A stretch of DNA of 64,000 bases, taken from contig PBKD01000014.1 of the NCBI GenBank assembly GCA_002722055.1, positions 142,533-206,532 of the forward strand, given 5' to 3'. The notes beneath the pieces are model-generated. The model was not told the origin of the DNA, made no database searches, and saw only the letters and a list, made by a program, of their open reading frames with translations. A program made the position numbers and the translations under genes. Of the stretch, positions 1 to 7,424 are shown piece by piece (position 1 is the first letter of the stretch; the number at the start of each line of letters is the position of its first letter). The DNA comes from Rhodospirillaceae bacterium (lineage in GTDB: Bacteria > Pseudomonadota > Alphaproteobacteria > SHVP01).

Positions 1-460
1 CTTCAGGAAAAATATCTAATCTTCCCATATAAAATAATAGAATAATATTTGAAGACCAAGGACCAAATCCATTTAATTTTTGAATTTCATTTTTTGCATC
101 TTGATCATTCAATTTTTTCCAATAATAAAAAATTTTTGTATTATTTTTTACTTTTATTGCTAAGTTTTTCATAAAGTTTATTTTAGTATAAGAGATTCCA
201 ATTTTTCTTAAATCTTCGACATTAGTTTTTAAGATGCAATCTGGACTAATTATTTTGGAGGAGGAAAACATTTTTTTCAATCTTGAAAAAATTACATTAG
301 CAACCTTGTTTGATAGTTGTTGATTTATAATTATCTTAATTAAAGACTCATAATTTAAACGGCGTACATTTAAACTAACTGGACCAAGTTGTTCAACCAG
401 TAATTTGAATTTACTATTTTTTTCAAGAAACTTAATCGCATCCGAAATATCAACAAACAT
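1..460 (-). CDS. alkA: DNA-3-methyladenine glycosylase II (AlkA-type), 3' end cut by window edge
   Basis: The minus frame from ATG at 458-460 stays open to base 1, giving 153 codons without the C-terminus. The protein has IIINQQLS near residue 38, LRKIGIS near residue 80 and LNGFGPWSSNIILLF near the end, followed by MGRLDIFPE. This is the helix-hairpin-helix-GPD layout of AlkA-like glycosylases, which excise alkylated bases. The catalytic Asp normally follows FP.. and lies outside the window, so activity cannot be judged. The start follows a small ORF by 5 bases. Family assignment is confident; the gene name is by similarity to family motifs only. Confidence 0.8.
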   Translation of the reverse strand, partial: MFVDISDAIKFLEKNSKFKLLVEQLGPVSLNVRRLNYESLIKIIINQQLSNKVANVIFSRLKKMFSSSKIISPDCILKTNVEDLRKIGISYTKINFMKNLAIKVKNNTKIFYYWKKLNDQDAKNEIQKLNGFGPWSSNIILLFYMGRLDIFPE

Positions 461-465
461 TAATA

Positions 466-645
466 TTACCAATCATCAATATTACCTTTTTTTAAAATTT
501 TCGGTTTTAAAGGATCTAAAATTTTATCTGGAATTGAAAACCTTGGTCTTTTACCCTGAAATTGTAAATCTTGGATTTTGTTCTGCAAGGAGGTTGTTAA
601 ACCTCTTGGAAACTTCATAGAAAAGATAATTTGAATACTCTCCAT
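466..645 (-). CDS. Doubtful small ORF between the methyltransferase and alkA
   Basis: The 59-codon frame starts at ATG 643-645; a TTG at 661-663 would add six residues. It ends 5 bases before the alkA start, which would suit coupling. It has basic stretches (KFPRGL, QGKRPRF, LKPKILKKG) and no family I recognise. It is in frame with the methyltransferase stop TAG (670-672), so it could be an unrelated open stretch. Its ATG lies in the loop of a 24-base hairpin and no Shine-Dalgarno is evident. It may be a real small gene, a remnant of what followed glmS before the island inserted, or noise. Confidence 0.3.
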   Translation of the reverse strand: MESIQIIFSMKFPRGLTTSLQNKIQDLQFQGKRPRFSIPDKILDPLKPKILKKGNIDDW

Positions 646-657
646 CCGAAAAGTATT
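634..657. other. Hairpin just downstream of the methyltransferase stop
   Basis: On the minus strand, AATACTTTTC and GGAGAGTATT can form a 10-bp stem (two G-U pairs in RNA) around a GGAU loop, 12 bases after the methyltransferase stop. No T-run follows, so it is not a standard intrinsic terminator. It could be an mRNA 3' stabiliser or part of the island junction. Confidence 0.4.
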
Positions 658-669
658 GTCCAATCTGAC

Positions 670-713
670 CTACTCCACAGTTACCATCTTTTCCAAATCT
701 GTAGGTTGATTAA
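670..713 (-). repeat. Displaced or mimic copy of the glmS 3' end (distal repeat)
   Basis: Read on the minus strand this encodes NQPTDLEKMVTVE-stop, the last residues of the methyltransferase. The true glmS end encodes DQPRNLAKSVTVE-stop. Thirty of 44 bases match with no gap, including a 9-of-10 block over the VTVE codons, and similarity stops at both ends of the block. It is in frame with glmS and reads as a degenerate attachment-type repeat. Confidence 0.6.
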
Positions 714-2007
714 ATAAAGGAAAATCATCAGATTCAATTTCAGTATTGGATTCAATTGATTCATATTTCACATTAGCGAATGTCTTTAAAATTGCCTCTA
801 AAATGTATCTAACACCATCCACAGGAACTGCCATTCCTATTTGTCTTCTCACACTTTCTTTTGAACCATGAAAAATGAAATCATCAGGGAAGGTTTGTAA
901 TCTAGCACGTTCTCTGTTAGTGAGTGCTCTATTCTCAATCCAGTGATATACGTGAGTTCCACCTCCTCCACTTCCAGTAATAGTATATGCTGGTTTCTCC
1001 GGGTCTAATCTTTTATAAATCATAGATAATTTCGCACCTTTAACATTTAGTTTTAAGTTTTCAGGCAAATCTGCGGTCCAAGCATTTTCACCTGGTTTTA
1101 TATGTTTTAAACGTTCAACAACATTAGTACTTTGTTTTGTAAATTCGTGATTTGCACAATCGCTTTTAATAGGTGGTTCAGTAATAGCATCCTTACAATT
1201 TTTGAATCTATTCAATATTGGTGGTTTTGGAATCTTGAATTTCAATTTTAAATCTTTTCTTATTCCAACAATTATATATCTATGCCTTGTCTGAGGAATT
1301 CCGTATTCTTCAAATTTGTAAAGATGCGTTGTGAGTTCGTAACCATGTCTACCTGCATGCTTCAATTCATCAAGTATTTTTTTAAAAGCACCACCAGAAT
1401 TTGCACTAGATATTCCAGACACATTTTCTGCAAAAATAAATTTAGGGTTATTTTTGTTAATGTACTTTACACCATAAGAATATAAAGGACCATAATTACC
1501 ATCTAAACCTTTTGTTTCTCCAACGCTACTAAAATCATTACATGGAAAACCATATAAAAAACCGTCTACGTATGGTAATTTATTAACTAAATTCTCACTT
1601 ATATCATCGCATATAACTTTAAAATCTTTATTCCTTTTATTGGAAATATTAGTTTGAAAAGTCATACAAGTATCTTGGTGGTTATCAGTCGCCCAAACGT
1701 GCTCAAAACAGTATTTTTTTCCTTTTACTATTAACTTAGATTTTTTAGCAGCTAACGCAATTCCACCAGGACCACAATACATTTCGCCAATAGTAAATTG
1801 ATTAACTTTTGGTTTCTTTTCTATGGTTGGAAAGACATAAGGTTCTCTATTTAAAATTTCATTCTCATATTTTTCTAAAAACAAAGTCATTAAATCTCTT
1901 AATTTCTCAGATGGTTTGACGCCTAATTGTTGACATGCTAATTTGAAATCTGCAGAAAGGTCATTGGGAAGACGGAATTGAAATTTAGAGTTGCTTTCTT
2001 TGTCCAT
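670..2007 (-). CDS. DNA (cytosine-5-)-methyltransferase with N-terminal ribbon-helix-helix domain
   Basis: Modification enzyme of a type II restriction system, methylating cytosine C5 with SAM. The catalytic domain starts near residue 71. It shows motif I (EMYCGPGGIALA), motif IV with nucleophile Cys156 (GFPCNDFSS), motif VI (AENVSG), motif VIII (QTRHRYIIVG), RERARLQTFPDDF, and motif X (GMAVPV, where Asn of the usual GNAVPV is Met). Residues 8-50 (FRLPNDLSADFKL...LGVKPSEKLRDLMTLFLEKY) have the strand-helix-helix pattern of RHH repressors, suggesting self-regulation (inference). The last 13 residues mimic the GlmS C-terminus. It is divergent from the nuclease gene with about 56 bases between. 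Recognition site unknown. Confidence 0.93.
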   Translation of the reverse strand: MDKESNSKFQFRLPNDLSADFKLACQQLGVKPSEKLRDLMTLFLEKYENEILNREPYVFPTIEKKPKVNQFTIGEMYCGPGGIALAAKKSKLIVKGKKYCFEHVWATDNHQDTCMTFQTNISNKRNKDFKVICDDISENLVNKLPYVDGFLYGFPCNDFSSVGETKGLDGNYGPLYSYGVKYINKNNPKFIFAENVSGISSANSGGAFKKILDELKHAGRHGYELTTHLYKFEEYGIPQTRHRYIIVGIRKDLKLKFKIPKPPILNRFKNCKDAITEPPIKSDCANHEFTKQSTNVVERLKHIKPGENAWTADLPENLKLNVKGAKLSMIYKRLDPEKPAYTITGSGGGGTHVYHWIENRALTNRERARLQTFPDDFIFHGSKESVRRQIGMAVPVDGVRYILEAILKTFANVKYESIESNTEIESDDFPLFNQPTDLEKMVTVE

Positions 2008-2063
2008 ACAATTATAGCAACATAATTTTAATAAAGTGTCAATTTAATTATAGAACATTGGTT
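2008..2063. promoter_or_regulatory. Divergent promoter/operator region of the RM genes with a direct repeat
   Basis: AATTATAGCAACAT (2010-2023) recurs as AATTATAGAACAT (2046-2058), in the same orientation and 36 bases apart, one next to each gene start. The first repeat read on the minus strand holds a perfect TATAAT (2011-2016) preceded by TG one base upstream, an extended -10 for the methyltransferase. The second holds TATAGA just before the nuclease start. These are candidate operators for the methyltransferase's RHH domain. Neither gene has room for a Shine-Dalgarno after such a -10, so near-leaderless transcripts are possible. Confidence 0.5.
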
Positions 2064-3095
2064 ATGTTTACTAATGGTGAAATTGGAGAAAACTTTGGAA
2101 AAGAGATAGAAAGCAAACTTAAAAATGCTATAGACTTAGAGGTTGCTTCTGGATTTTTTAGTTATAAGTTATTAGAGAGACTTACACCTACTTTTAAACA
2201 AATTGCAAAAAAAGGTTCATGTAAGTTGTTATTTGGAATGATTTTTCATGATAAAGCAACAAAGAGTCAAAAAAAATGTCTCATTAAGTTGAATAACGAA
2301 TTAAAAAAAATCAATAAAGATAGCGGCGTTTTTATTACTATTCAACAATATCATGGAAAGATTTTCCGCATTGTTGAAAAAAAGTGCGAAAATATTTATA
2401 TCGGTTCATCAAATCTTTCTTACTCTGGATTTAAAACATACAAAGAATTTAATTTACTTGTTAAAGATAATAAAGACCAATTATTAGTAAAACATTTTCT
2501 GAAACATTTGTTTAATGAAACAGACCCTAAGAAAAAAATTGGTTTTCCATTAGATGCAGTTGATTTACAACTCAAAAGTCAAACCTACCCCACTACACTT
2601 CCTAAGAAAACATTAGCGAATTTTGAAATTCCTAAAAGTAAATTTCCAAAAACACTCCCAAAAAATTCACTCATAATTAAGCATCGTCCATCAGAACAAC
2701 CTCGTTCCTCATTAAATCTATATTTTGACAAAGGTAGAAAAAACAAGAGTGGAAAATATTCACCTAGACCATGGTATGAAATAGAAATAACGAGTGAAAA
2801 AAATGAAAGGTTAGACCCATGGTATCCCAAGGGTGATTGGACTGCTTTTGTTAATGATGACGAAAAATATTATAAATTAGAAATGGTAACCTCTTCAGGC
2901 GACCCAAAATCCCCCAAAGCAATTCAATCTAAAAATGGAAGAAATATTTTAGGAGAACTGATTAAAGGTAGACTTGAAAGAAAAAATGTCCTTAAGAAAT
3001 TTGAACAAATTACTCAAGAAATATTGGATGATTATGGAAAAGATTATATTGAACTTAAAAAAATTAAAGACGGTGTTTATGTGATGGTAATTTAG
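2064..3095 (+). CDS. NgoFVII-like type II restriction endonuclease (PLD fold)
   Basis: Partner of the neighbouring methyltransferase; it would cleave unmethylated DNA. The N-terminal half is phospholipase-D-like: HGK (His97, Lys99) followed by IYIGSSNLSYSGF with Asn117, the HxK...N pattern used by metal-independent PLD nucleases such as NgoFVII and BfiI. The C-terminal half (RPWYEIEI, WYPKGDWTAF, ILGELIKGRLE) fits the specificity domain of NgoFVII-type enzymes. I chose ATG at 2064 over an in-frame TTG at 2058. It converges with the small ORF at 3122-3454. The specific recognition sequence cannot be read from the protein. Confidence 0.85.
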   Translation: MFTNGEIGENFGKEIESKLKNAIDLEVASGFFSYKLLERLTPTFKQIAKKGSCKLLFGMIFHDKATKSQKKCLIKLNNELKKINKDSGVFITIQQYHGKIFRIVEKKCENIYIGSSNLSYSGFKTYKEFNLLVKDNKDQLLVKHFLKHLFNETDPKKKIGFPLDAVDLQLKSQTYPTTLPKKTLANFEIPKSKFPKTLPKNSLIIKHRPSEQPRSSLNLYFDKGRKNKSGKYSPRPWYEIEITSEKNERLDPWYPKGDWTAFVNDDEKYYKLEMVTSSGDPKSPKAIQSKNGRNILGELIKGRLERKNVLKKFEQITQEILDDYGKDYIELKKIKDGVYVMVI

Positions 3096-3121
3096 CATTA
3101 ACTTAAATTATTGTTTAATTA

Positions 3122-3454
3122 CTAAACTCTAAGAAAATATAATTTAAAATCTGAGTAAATATGTTTACTTTTTTTCTTTTTGTGAATTTGCTGTTTGTTT
3201 AATATCCCATAAATAATTCCTTTTGTAAATTTTTTATCCCTTAAGGATTTATAGTTCATGCTATTTAATTTATTTGCGATTTGTTCATAGGTTAATTTTT
3301 CATCAATCAAATTGAATATTAAATCTATTAAATGTTTTCTATATGAGGAAAATCTTTGAACACCCCAAAGATAATTTACTGTAATATCAACTTTGAATTT
3401 AAGGTAAACTTTAGTGCTTCCAGAGGAGAAATACCCCCTTTGGAAATCACTCAA
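3122..3454 (-). CDS. Small recombinase-like HTH protein or remnant within the RM island
   Basis: The open frame has a TTG start that overlaps the last codons of glmS, and no ATG or GTG near a plausible N-terminus. The recognisable part is residues 38-85, with LIDEKLTYEQIANKLNSMNY and then KKFTKGIIYGILNKQ. It resembles the DNA-binding region downstream of serine-recombinase catalytic domains, where IA..LN..G precedes a K-rich turn. No catalytic domain is present. It is either a small DNA-binding protein or the tail of a lost recombinase, which fits its place at the island edge. The start is uncertain, and the overlap with glmS may be an effect of insertion. Confidence 0.5.
   Translation of the reverse strand: MSDFQRGYFSSGSTKVYLKFKVDITVNYLWGVQRFSSYRKHLIDLIFNLIDEKLTYEQIANKLNSMNYKSLRDKKFTKGIIYGILNKQQIHKKKKSKHIYSDFKLYFLRV
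3418..3445. other. Hairpin immediately after the glmS stop codon
   Basis: TTCCA and TGGAA form an outer 5-bp stem. Inside, after one mismatch, GGGGG faces CTCCT on the minus strand (two G-U pairs), with a TATTT loop. The structure begins one base past the glmS stop at 3447. No T-run follows. It could protect the 3' end of glmS mRNA or mark the island junction; termination is not established. Confidence 0.45.
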
Positions 3455-3490
3455 CAGTTACAGATTTTGCCAAGTTTCTTGGCTGATCAA
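3447..3490 (-). repeat. glmS 3'-end copy of the island-flanking direct repeat
   Basis: The last 13 codons plus stop of glmS. They match 670-713 at 30 of 44 positions in the same orientation. The conserved GlmS tail (NLAKSVTVE) is encoded here, so this copy keeps glmS intact. Confidence 0.6.
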
Positions 3491-5270
3491 CATCTGCTCC
3501 CCTTGATACAGCTACATGATATGCGATTAATTGGACAGGAATTGAATATAAAATTGGATTTACAAAATTATCAACCTTTGGCATTGAGACAATTTTCCAA
3601 ACCTTTTTATCTAAATCTCCTAATTTATCTGAGTCTGTTATGATAATAACTTTAGCACCACGAGCAATAACCTCCTGCATATTCGAAATAGTTTTTTCGT
3701 ACAGCGGACCCTCTGGAGCAATTACAATTACTGGAACTCCTTTTTCAATTAAAGCAATAGGACCATGTTTCAATTCACCTGCAGCAAAACCCTCTGAATG
3801 AATATAGGATACCTCCTTAAGCTTAAGAGCACCTTCTAGAGCAATTGGATATTCTGAACCTCTGGCTATATATAAAACGTTTGAAACATCTGAAAAATTA
3901 TCAGAAATTGATTTTATTTGTAAATCATCTTGCAATATATCAGCAATTTTTGATGAAACCTCTGATATTGCTTTAGATAATTTCTTAGATTCATTTTTAT
4001 CGATTATTTTTTTTGATACACCCAAGGAAATTGTAAAAACTGCTAAAGCAACTAATTGGCACGTAAAGGCTTTTGTCGAGGCTACTCCTATTTCGGGTCC
4101 AGCATTAATTAAAAGCAAACCATCACTCTCTCTTGCAATAGTACTTTCCCTAACATTTACTAAAGATACAATATGTTGTGACTGGGATTTTGCATATCTT
4201 AGAGCCGCTAATGTATCTGCGGTTTCACCTGACTGAGATATAAAAAGGGTAAGTCCATCTTTGGGCAAAGGTGTTTCTCGGTATCTAAATTCAGATGAAA
4301 TATCAACTTCTACTGAAACCCTAGCATAACGTTCTATCCAAAATTTTGCCACTAATCCTGCATAATAAGAACTTCCACATGCAACAATTGTTACTTTTGA
4401 AATCTTAGCAAGGTTTACCCCTAAACTGGGCAATTTAATTTCTGAGTCAGCAGGATTAAAAAAAGTATTTAATGTATCACCTATAACTGTTGGTTGCTCA
4501 TAAATTTCTTTCAACATATAATGAGGGAAGTTACCCTTACCAATTTGGATAGGGTTAAATTTTGATTCCACTATATCTCTCTTGACTTCTTCACCGAGCT
4601 TATTCCAAAAGTTTGCACCATCTCTGCTTAATTCAACTAAATCACCCTCTTCTAAATATGAGATATTAGTTGTTTCATTTGAAAGCGCAGCAGCATCGGA
4701 CCCTAGAAACATTTCATTATCCCCCCAACCAACTGCTAAGGGACTTCCACTTCTGGCACCATATATTTTTTCACAATTTGAAGAAAAAATTAATGCAATT
4801 GCATATGCACCTTCTAATCGATTAAGCGAGTTTGAAAATGCTTCCTTAGGGGACAATCCTTTGTCTAAATAATAAGAAATCAAGTGAACTATAGCCTCAC
4901 TATCTGTATCGCTTTGAAACTTATAGCCTAATAATCCTAATTCCTCTTTAATCGTCTGAAAATTTTCAATAATACCATTATGAACCGCAGCAACCATATT
5001 TGTTGCATGAGGATGTGCATTAGTTTCATTGGGCACACCATGTGTAGCCCATCTGGTATGACCTATCCCTAAACTCCCTTTTATTGGATGTTTTGAAACT
5101 TCATGAGATAAATTAATTAATTTTCCTTCAGCTCGCCTCCTATGAATTTCTTTATCGTGAATAGTAGCAATGCCTGCAGAGTCATACCCCCTATACTCTA
5201 GATTTTTCAACCCGTTGAGCAATCTATCTGAAATATCATTCTTTCCAATTATACCTATAATACCACACAT
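3447..5270 (-). CDS. glmS: Glutamine--fructose-6-phosphate aminotransferase (isomerizing)
   Basis: Makes glucosamine-6-phosphate from fructose-6-phosphate and glutamine, the entry to UDP-GlcNAc. It starts MCGIIGIIG, with Cys2 as the glutaminase nucleophile after Met removal. The class II amidotransferase domain fills roughly residues 2-215 (HTRWATHG, SDSEAIVHL). Two SIS domains follow, with FISQSGETADTLAAL and GVASTKAFTCQ, and the C-terminus is RNLAKSVTVE. At 607 residues it is full length. It follows glmU by 18 bases, so the two are probably co-transcribed. The 3' end is the junction of the RM island. Confidence 0.97.
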   Translation of the reverse strand: MCGIIGIIGKNDISDRLLNGLKNLEYRGYDSAGIATIHDKEIHRRRAEGKLINLSHEVSKHPIKGSLGIGHTRWATHGVPNETNAHPHATNMVAAVHNGIIENFQTIKEELGLLGYKFQSDTDSEAIVHLISYYLDKGLSPKEAFSNSLNRLEGAYAIALIFSSNCEKIYGARSGSPLAVGWGDNEMFLGSDAAALSNETTNISYLEEGDLVELSRDGANFWNKLGEEVKRDIVESKFNPIQIGKGNFPHYMLKEIYEQPTVIGDTLNTFFNPADSEIKLPSLGVNLAKISKVTIVACGSSYYAGLVAKFWIERYARVSVEVDISSEFRYRETPLPKDGLTLFISQSGETADTLAALRYAKSQSQHIVSLVNVRESTIARESDGLLLINAGPEIGVASTKAFTCQLVALAVFTISLGVSKKIIDKNESKKLSKAISEVSSKIADILQDDLQIKSISDNFSDVSNVLYIARGSEYPIALEGALKLKEVSYIHSEGFAAGELKHGPIALIEKGVPVIVIAPEGPLYEKTISNMQEVIARGAKVIIITDSDKLGDLDKKVWKIVSMPKVDNFVNPILYSIPVQLIAYHVAVSRGADVDQPRNLAKSVTVE

Positions 5271-5288
5271 AAATTAAGACCTTATGAA

Positions 5289-6614
5289 TTATTTATTTGA
5301 CCTGTTTTTTGCCCAATCATCTTTAATTAAATCAGAAGATCTTTTACTTTCGACGTGTAAAGAATGCTCAGGCACATTATCTCTAACAACACTTCCTGCA
5401 GCTACTACTGCTCCATTCCCTATATTAACTGGGGCAACCAATACACTATTTGAGCCTATGGATACTTTTTCACCAATAAATGTTTTTGATTTTTTTATTC
5501 CATCAAAATTAGCGGTAATTGTACCTGCACCAATATTGCTCTCTTTACCTATACTAGAGTCTCCAATATATGCTAAATGATTTACTTTTGCATTTTCACT
5601 AACATTACTATTCTTTATTTCTACAAAATTTCCTATATGAGATCCAGAACCAATTTGAGACCCTGGCCTTATTCTAGCAAACGGTCCTATTGTGACATCA
5701 TTTTTTATTTCTGCATTTTCAATATAAGAAAATGCTTTAATATAACAGTTATCACCGATAATTACACCTTTACCAAAAAATACATTAGGCTCAATTACTA
5801 CATCTTTCCCAATAATTATATCATCACTAAAATAGACTGTTTCTGGGTCAATTAAAGTTACACCTTTATCTAAAAAATTTTTACGAATTTTCTTTTGTAT
5901 TACCCGTTCCGCTACTGATAAATCATACTTGCTATCTATACCCATAAGCTCACCCTCTGATGCTTTAATTACAGAACATTTAAAATCTTTATGTTTTGCA
6001 ATACGAACTATGTCTGTCAAATAATATTCTTTCTTACTATTATTATTATCTACTTTATCTAATAAACTCCATAAAATTGAAGCATCAACTGCCATAGATC
6101 CACCATTGCATAAGTTGATCATTAATTCCTTCTCGCTTGCATCCTTATACTCTACAATGGATATAAGCTCACCTTTTTTATTTAATTTTAATCTTCCATA
6201 TTTTCCAGGTTTTTTTGTTTCAAACCCCAGAACCACGACATTAGAACCTGAATTTATAGAATCAATCATTTTCTGCAAAGTGCCCACCTCTACAAATGGA
6301 TCTGCCCCAAACAAAATTAACACTACTCCCTCTTCAACACCCATTCTCTCCTTTGCTGCCATAACAGCATGAGCAGTTCCTTCTCTATTTTTTTGAATTA
6401 CAGATGGATAAGGTTCAACTAATTTCTTTGTTAATTGATCATTTGGGCCAATAACAAATGTAATTTGTTTAGGGTTTAATTTTTCTACAGTTTTTATCAA
6501 ATAATTAATTATAGGCTTGCCAGCTACCTCATGCAAAACCTTAGGTTTTTTCGAATTCATTCTAGTGCCAAGCCCAGCAGCCAAAATTATTACTTCAAGA
6601 TTTCTAGTCAACAT
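5289..6614 (-). CDS. glmU: Bifunctional UDP-GlcNAc pyrophosphorylase / glucosamine-1-phosphate acetyltransferase
   Basis: Acetylates glucosamine-1-phosphate and transfers UMP to give UDP-GlcNAc for peptidoglycan and LPS. The N-terminal nucleotidyltransferase has LAAGLGTRMNSKKPKVLHEV (residues 11-30) and FGADPFVE. The C-terminal half is a left-handed beta-helix of hexapeptide repeats (GPFARIRPGSQIG, VEIKNS, HLAYIGDSSIG, IGAGTI). Its 441 residues match the alphaproteobacterial length. It is first in the glmU-glmS pair and divergent from gph, a common alphaproteobacterial arrangement. Confidence 0.96.
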   Translation of the reverse strand: MLTRNLEVIILAAGLGTRMNSKKPKVLHEVAGKPIINYLIKTVEKLNPKQITFVIGPNDQLTKKLVEPYPSVIQKNREGTAHAVMAAKERMGVEEGVVLILFGADPFVEVGTLQKMIDSINSGSNVVVLGFETKKPGKYGRLKLNKKGELISIVEYKDASEKELMINLCNGGSMAVDASILWSLLDKVDNNNSKKEYYLTDIVRIAKHKDFKCSVIKASEGELMGIDSKYDLSVAERVIQKKIRKNFLDKGVTLIDPETVYFSDDIIIGKDVVIEPNVFFGKGVIIGDNCYIKAFSYIENAEIKNDVTIGPFARIRPGSQIGSGSHIGNFVEIKNSNVSENAKVNHLAYIGDSSIGKESNIGAGTITANFDGIKKSKTFIGEKVSIGSNSVLVAPVNIGNGAVVAAGSVVRDNVPEHSLHVESKRSSDLIKDDWAKNRSNK

Positions 6615-6740
6615 GTTCCAAAATATCTATTGTTTATTTTATTCATATTATTGTAACTTAAATATTATTAACTGTTCTACTTTAAATTTAGGTGATATTA
6701 ATCAATAATTATTACTGGTTCTTTCAAATTTAAGGTAAAA

Positions 6741-7415
6741 ATGAAACTTATAAATAAAACTGTTGTATTTGATTTAGATGGCACTCTAATTGATACTTTA
6801 CCAGATATTCATGAAGCTCTTAAGTCAACGGCCCAAAAATTTGGTTTGAAAAATCTCCCTACTGAACATCTTAGAAAGCTTCTAAGTCATGGATCCAGAA
6901 AGCTGATAGAAAGCCAGTTTGATTTTTCAGAAAAAAAATTTTCAGAAAAAGAAATTAAATCTGCGTCCAAACACTTTATTAACTATTATAAAAAAAATAT
7001 ATCTACTTATAGTAAATTATTTCCAGGTATAATCGATTGCTTAGATTGGCTGAAAAATGAATCAGCAAAAATAACTATTTGTACAAATAAATATGAAAAA
7101 TTAGCTAAACAACTTACTAGAGATTTAGAGATAGATAGTTATTTTAGTGTAATAACTGGTAGTGATACATTTAAATATAGAAAACCAGACCCACTACATT
7201 TAAAGAAAACAATAAAACTAGCTAAAGGTAAACTTAATAATTCGATTATGGTCGGAGATTCTATCACTGATTTTCAAACTGCAAAAAATGCAGGTATTCC
7301 AATAATTATAGTCGGATGGGGGTACTCTGATATTCCAGCAAAGACTATAGGTGGAGACAGTTTTATAGAAGAAGGAAAAGAATTAGCTAAAACTATTAAA
7401 AGTATTCTGATTTAA
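6741..7415 (+). CDS. gph: HAD-family phosphatase, probably phosphoglycolate phosphatase
   Basis: Likely hydrolyses 2-phosphoglycolate. Motif I is FDLDGTLIDT, with Asp11 as nucleophile and Asp13 as acid/base. Motif II is ITICTNK, motif III Lys in YRKPDP, and motif IV MVGDSITDFQTA. A helical cap lies between motifs I and II, as in the subfamily. AGGT precedes the ATG by 4 bases. The substrate is inferred from family and from its position opposite glmU; other small phosphate esters are possible. Confidence 0.85.
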   Translation: MKLINKTVVFDLDGTLIDTLPDIHEALKSTAQKFGLKNLPTEHLRKLLSHGSRKLIESQFDFSEKKFSEKEIKSASKHFINYYKKNISTYSKLFPGIIDCLDWLKNESAKITICTNKYEKLAKQLTRDLEIDSYFSVITGSDTFKYRKPDPLHLKKTIKLAKGKLNNSIMVGDSITDFQTAKNAGIPIIIVGWGYSDIPAKTIGGDSFIEEGKELAKTIKSILI

Positions 7416-7424
7416 ATTTCTATT

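Larger units (their letters stand above)
670..3490. mobile_element. Restriction-modification island inserted at the 3' end of glmS
   Basis: Between two direct-repeat copies of the glmS 3' end (670-713 and 3447-3490, 30 of 44 bases identical) lie only an m5C methyltransferase, a divergent NgoFVII-like nuclease and a small recombinase-like ORF. Both repeats have the same orientation. This is the arrangement left when an element inserts in the 3' end of a gene, restores it with its own copy and displaces the original end to the far side. No complete integrase is present. The boundaries are inferred from the repeats; no empty site was available for comparison. Confidence 0.55.

Noticed and set aside
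405-620. Plus-strand ORF of 71 codons
   Set aside because: It runs antisense to alkA and the small ORF upstream of it, with no ribosome-binding site and no recognisable motifs.
2017-2042. TTGACA as -35 partner to the methyltransferase TATAAT
   Set aside because: The spacing is 20 bases, too long for a normal sigma-70 promoter; the extended -10 is the better reading.
670-3490. Tn7-like transposon at glmS
   Set aside because: Only the site resembles Tn7 targeting. No tns genes, no terminal inverted repeats and no 5-bp target duplication were seen.
3356-3643. Plus-strand ORF across the glmS end
   Set aside because: It is antisense to the conserved C-terminus of glmS and to the island junction. 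Composition is that of a shadow frame.
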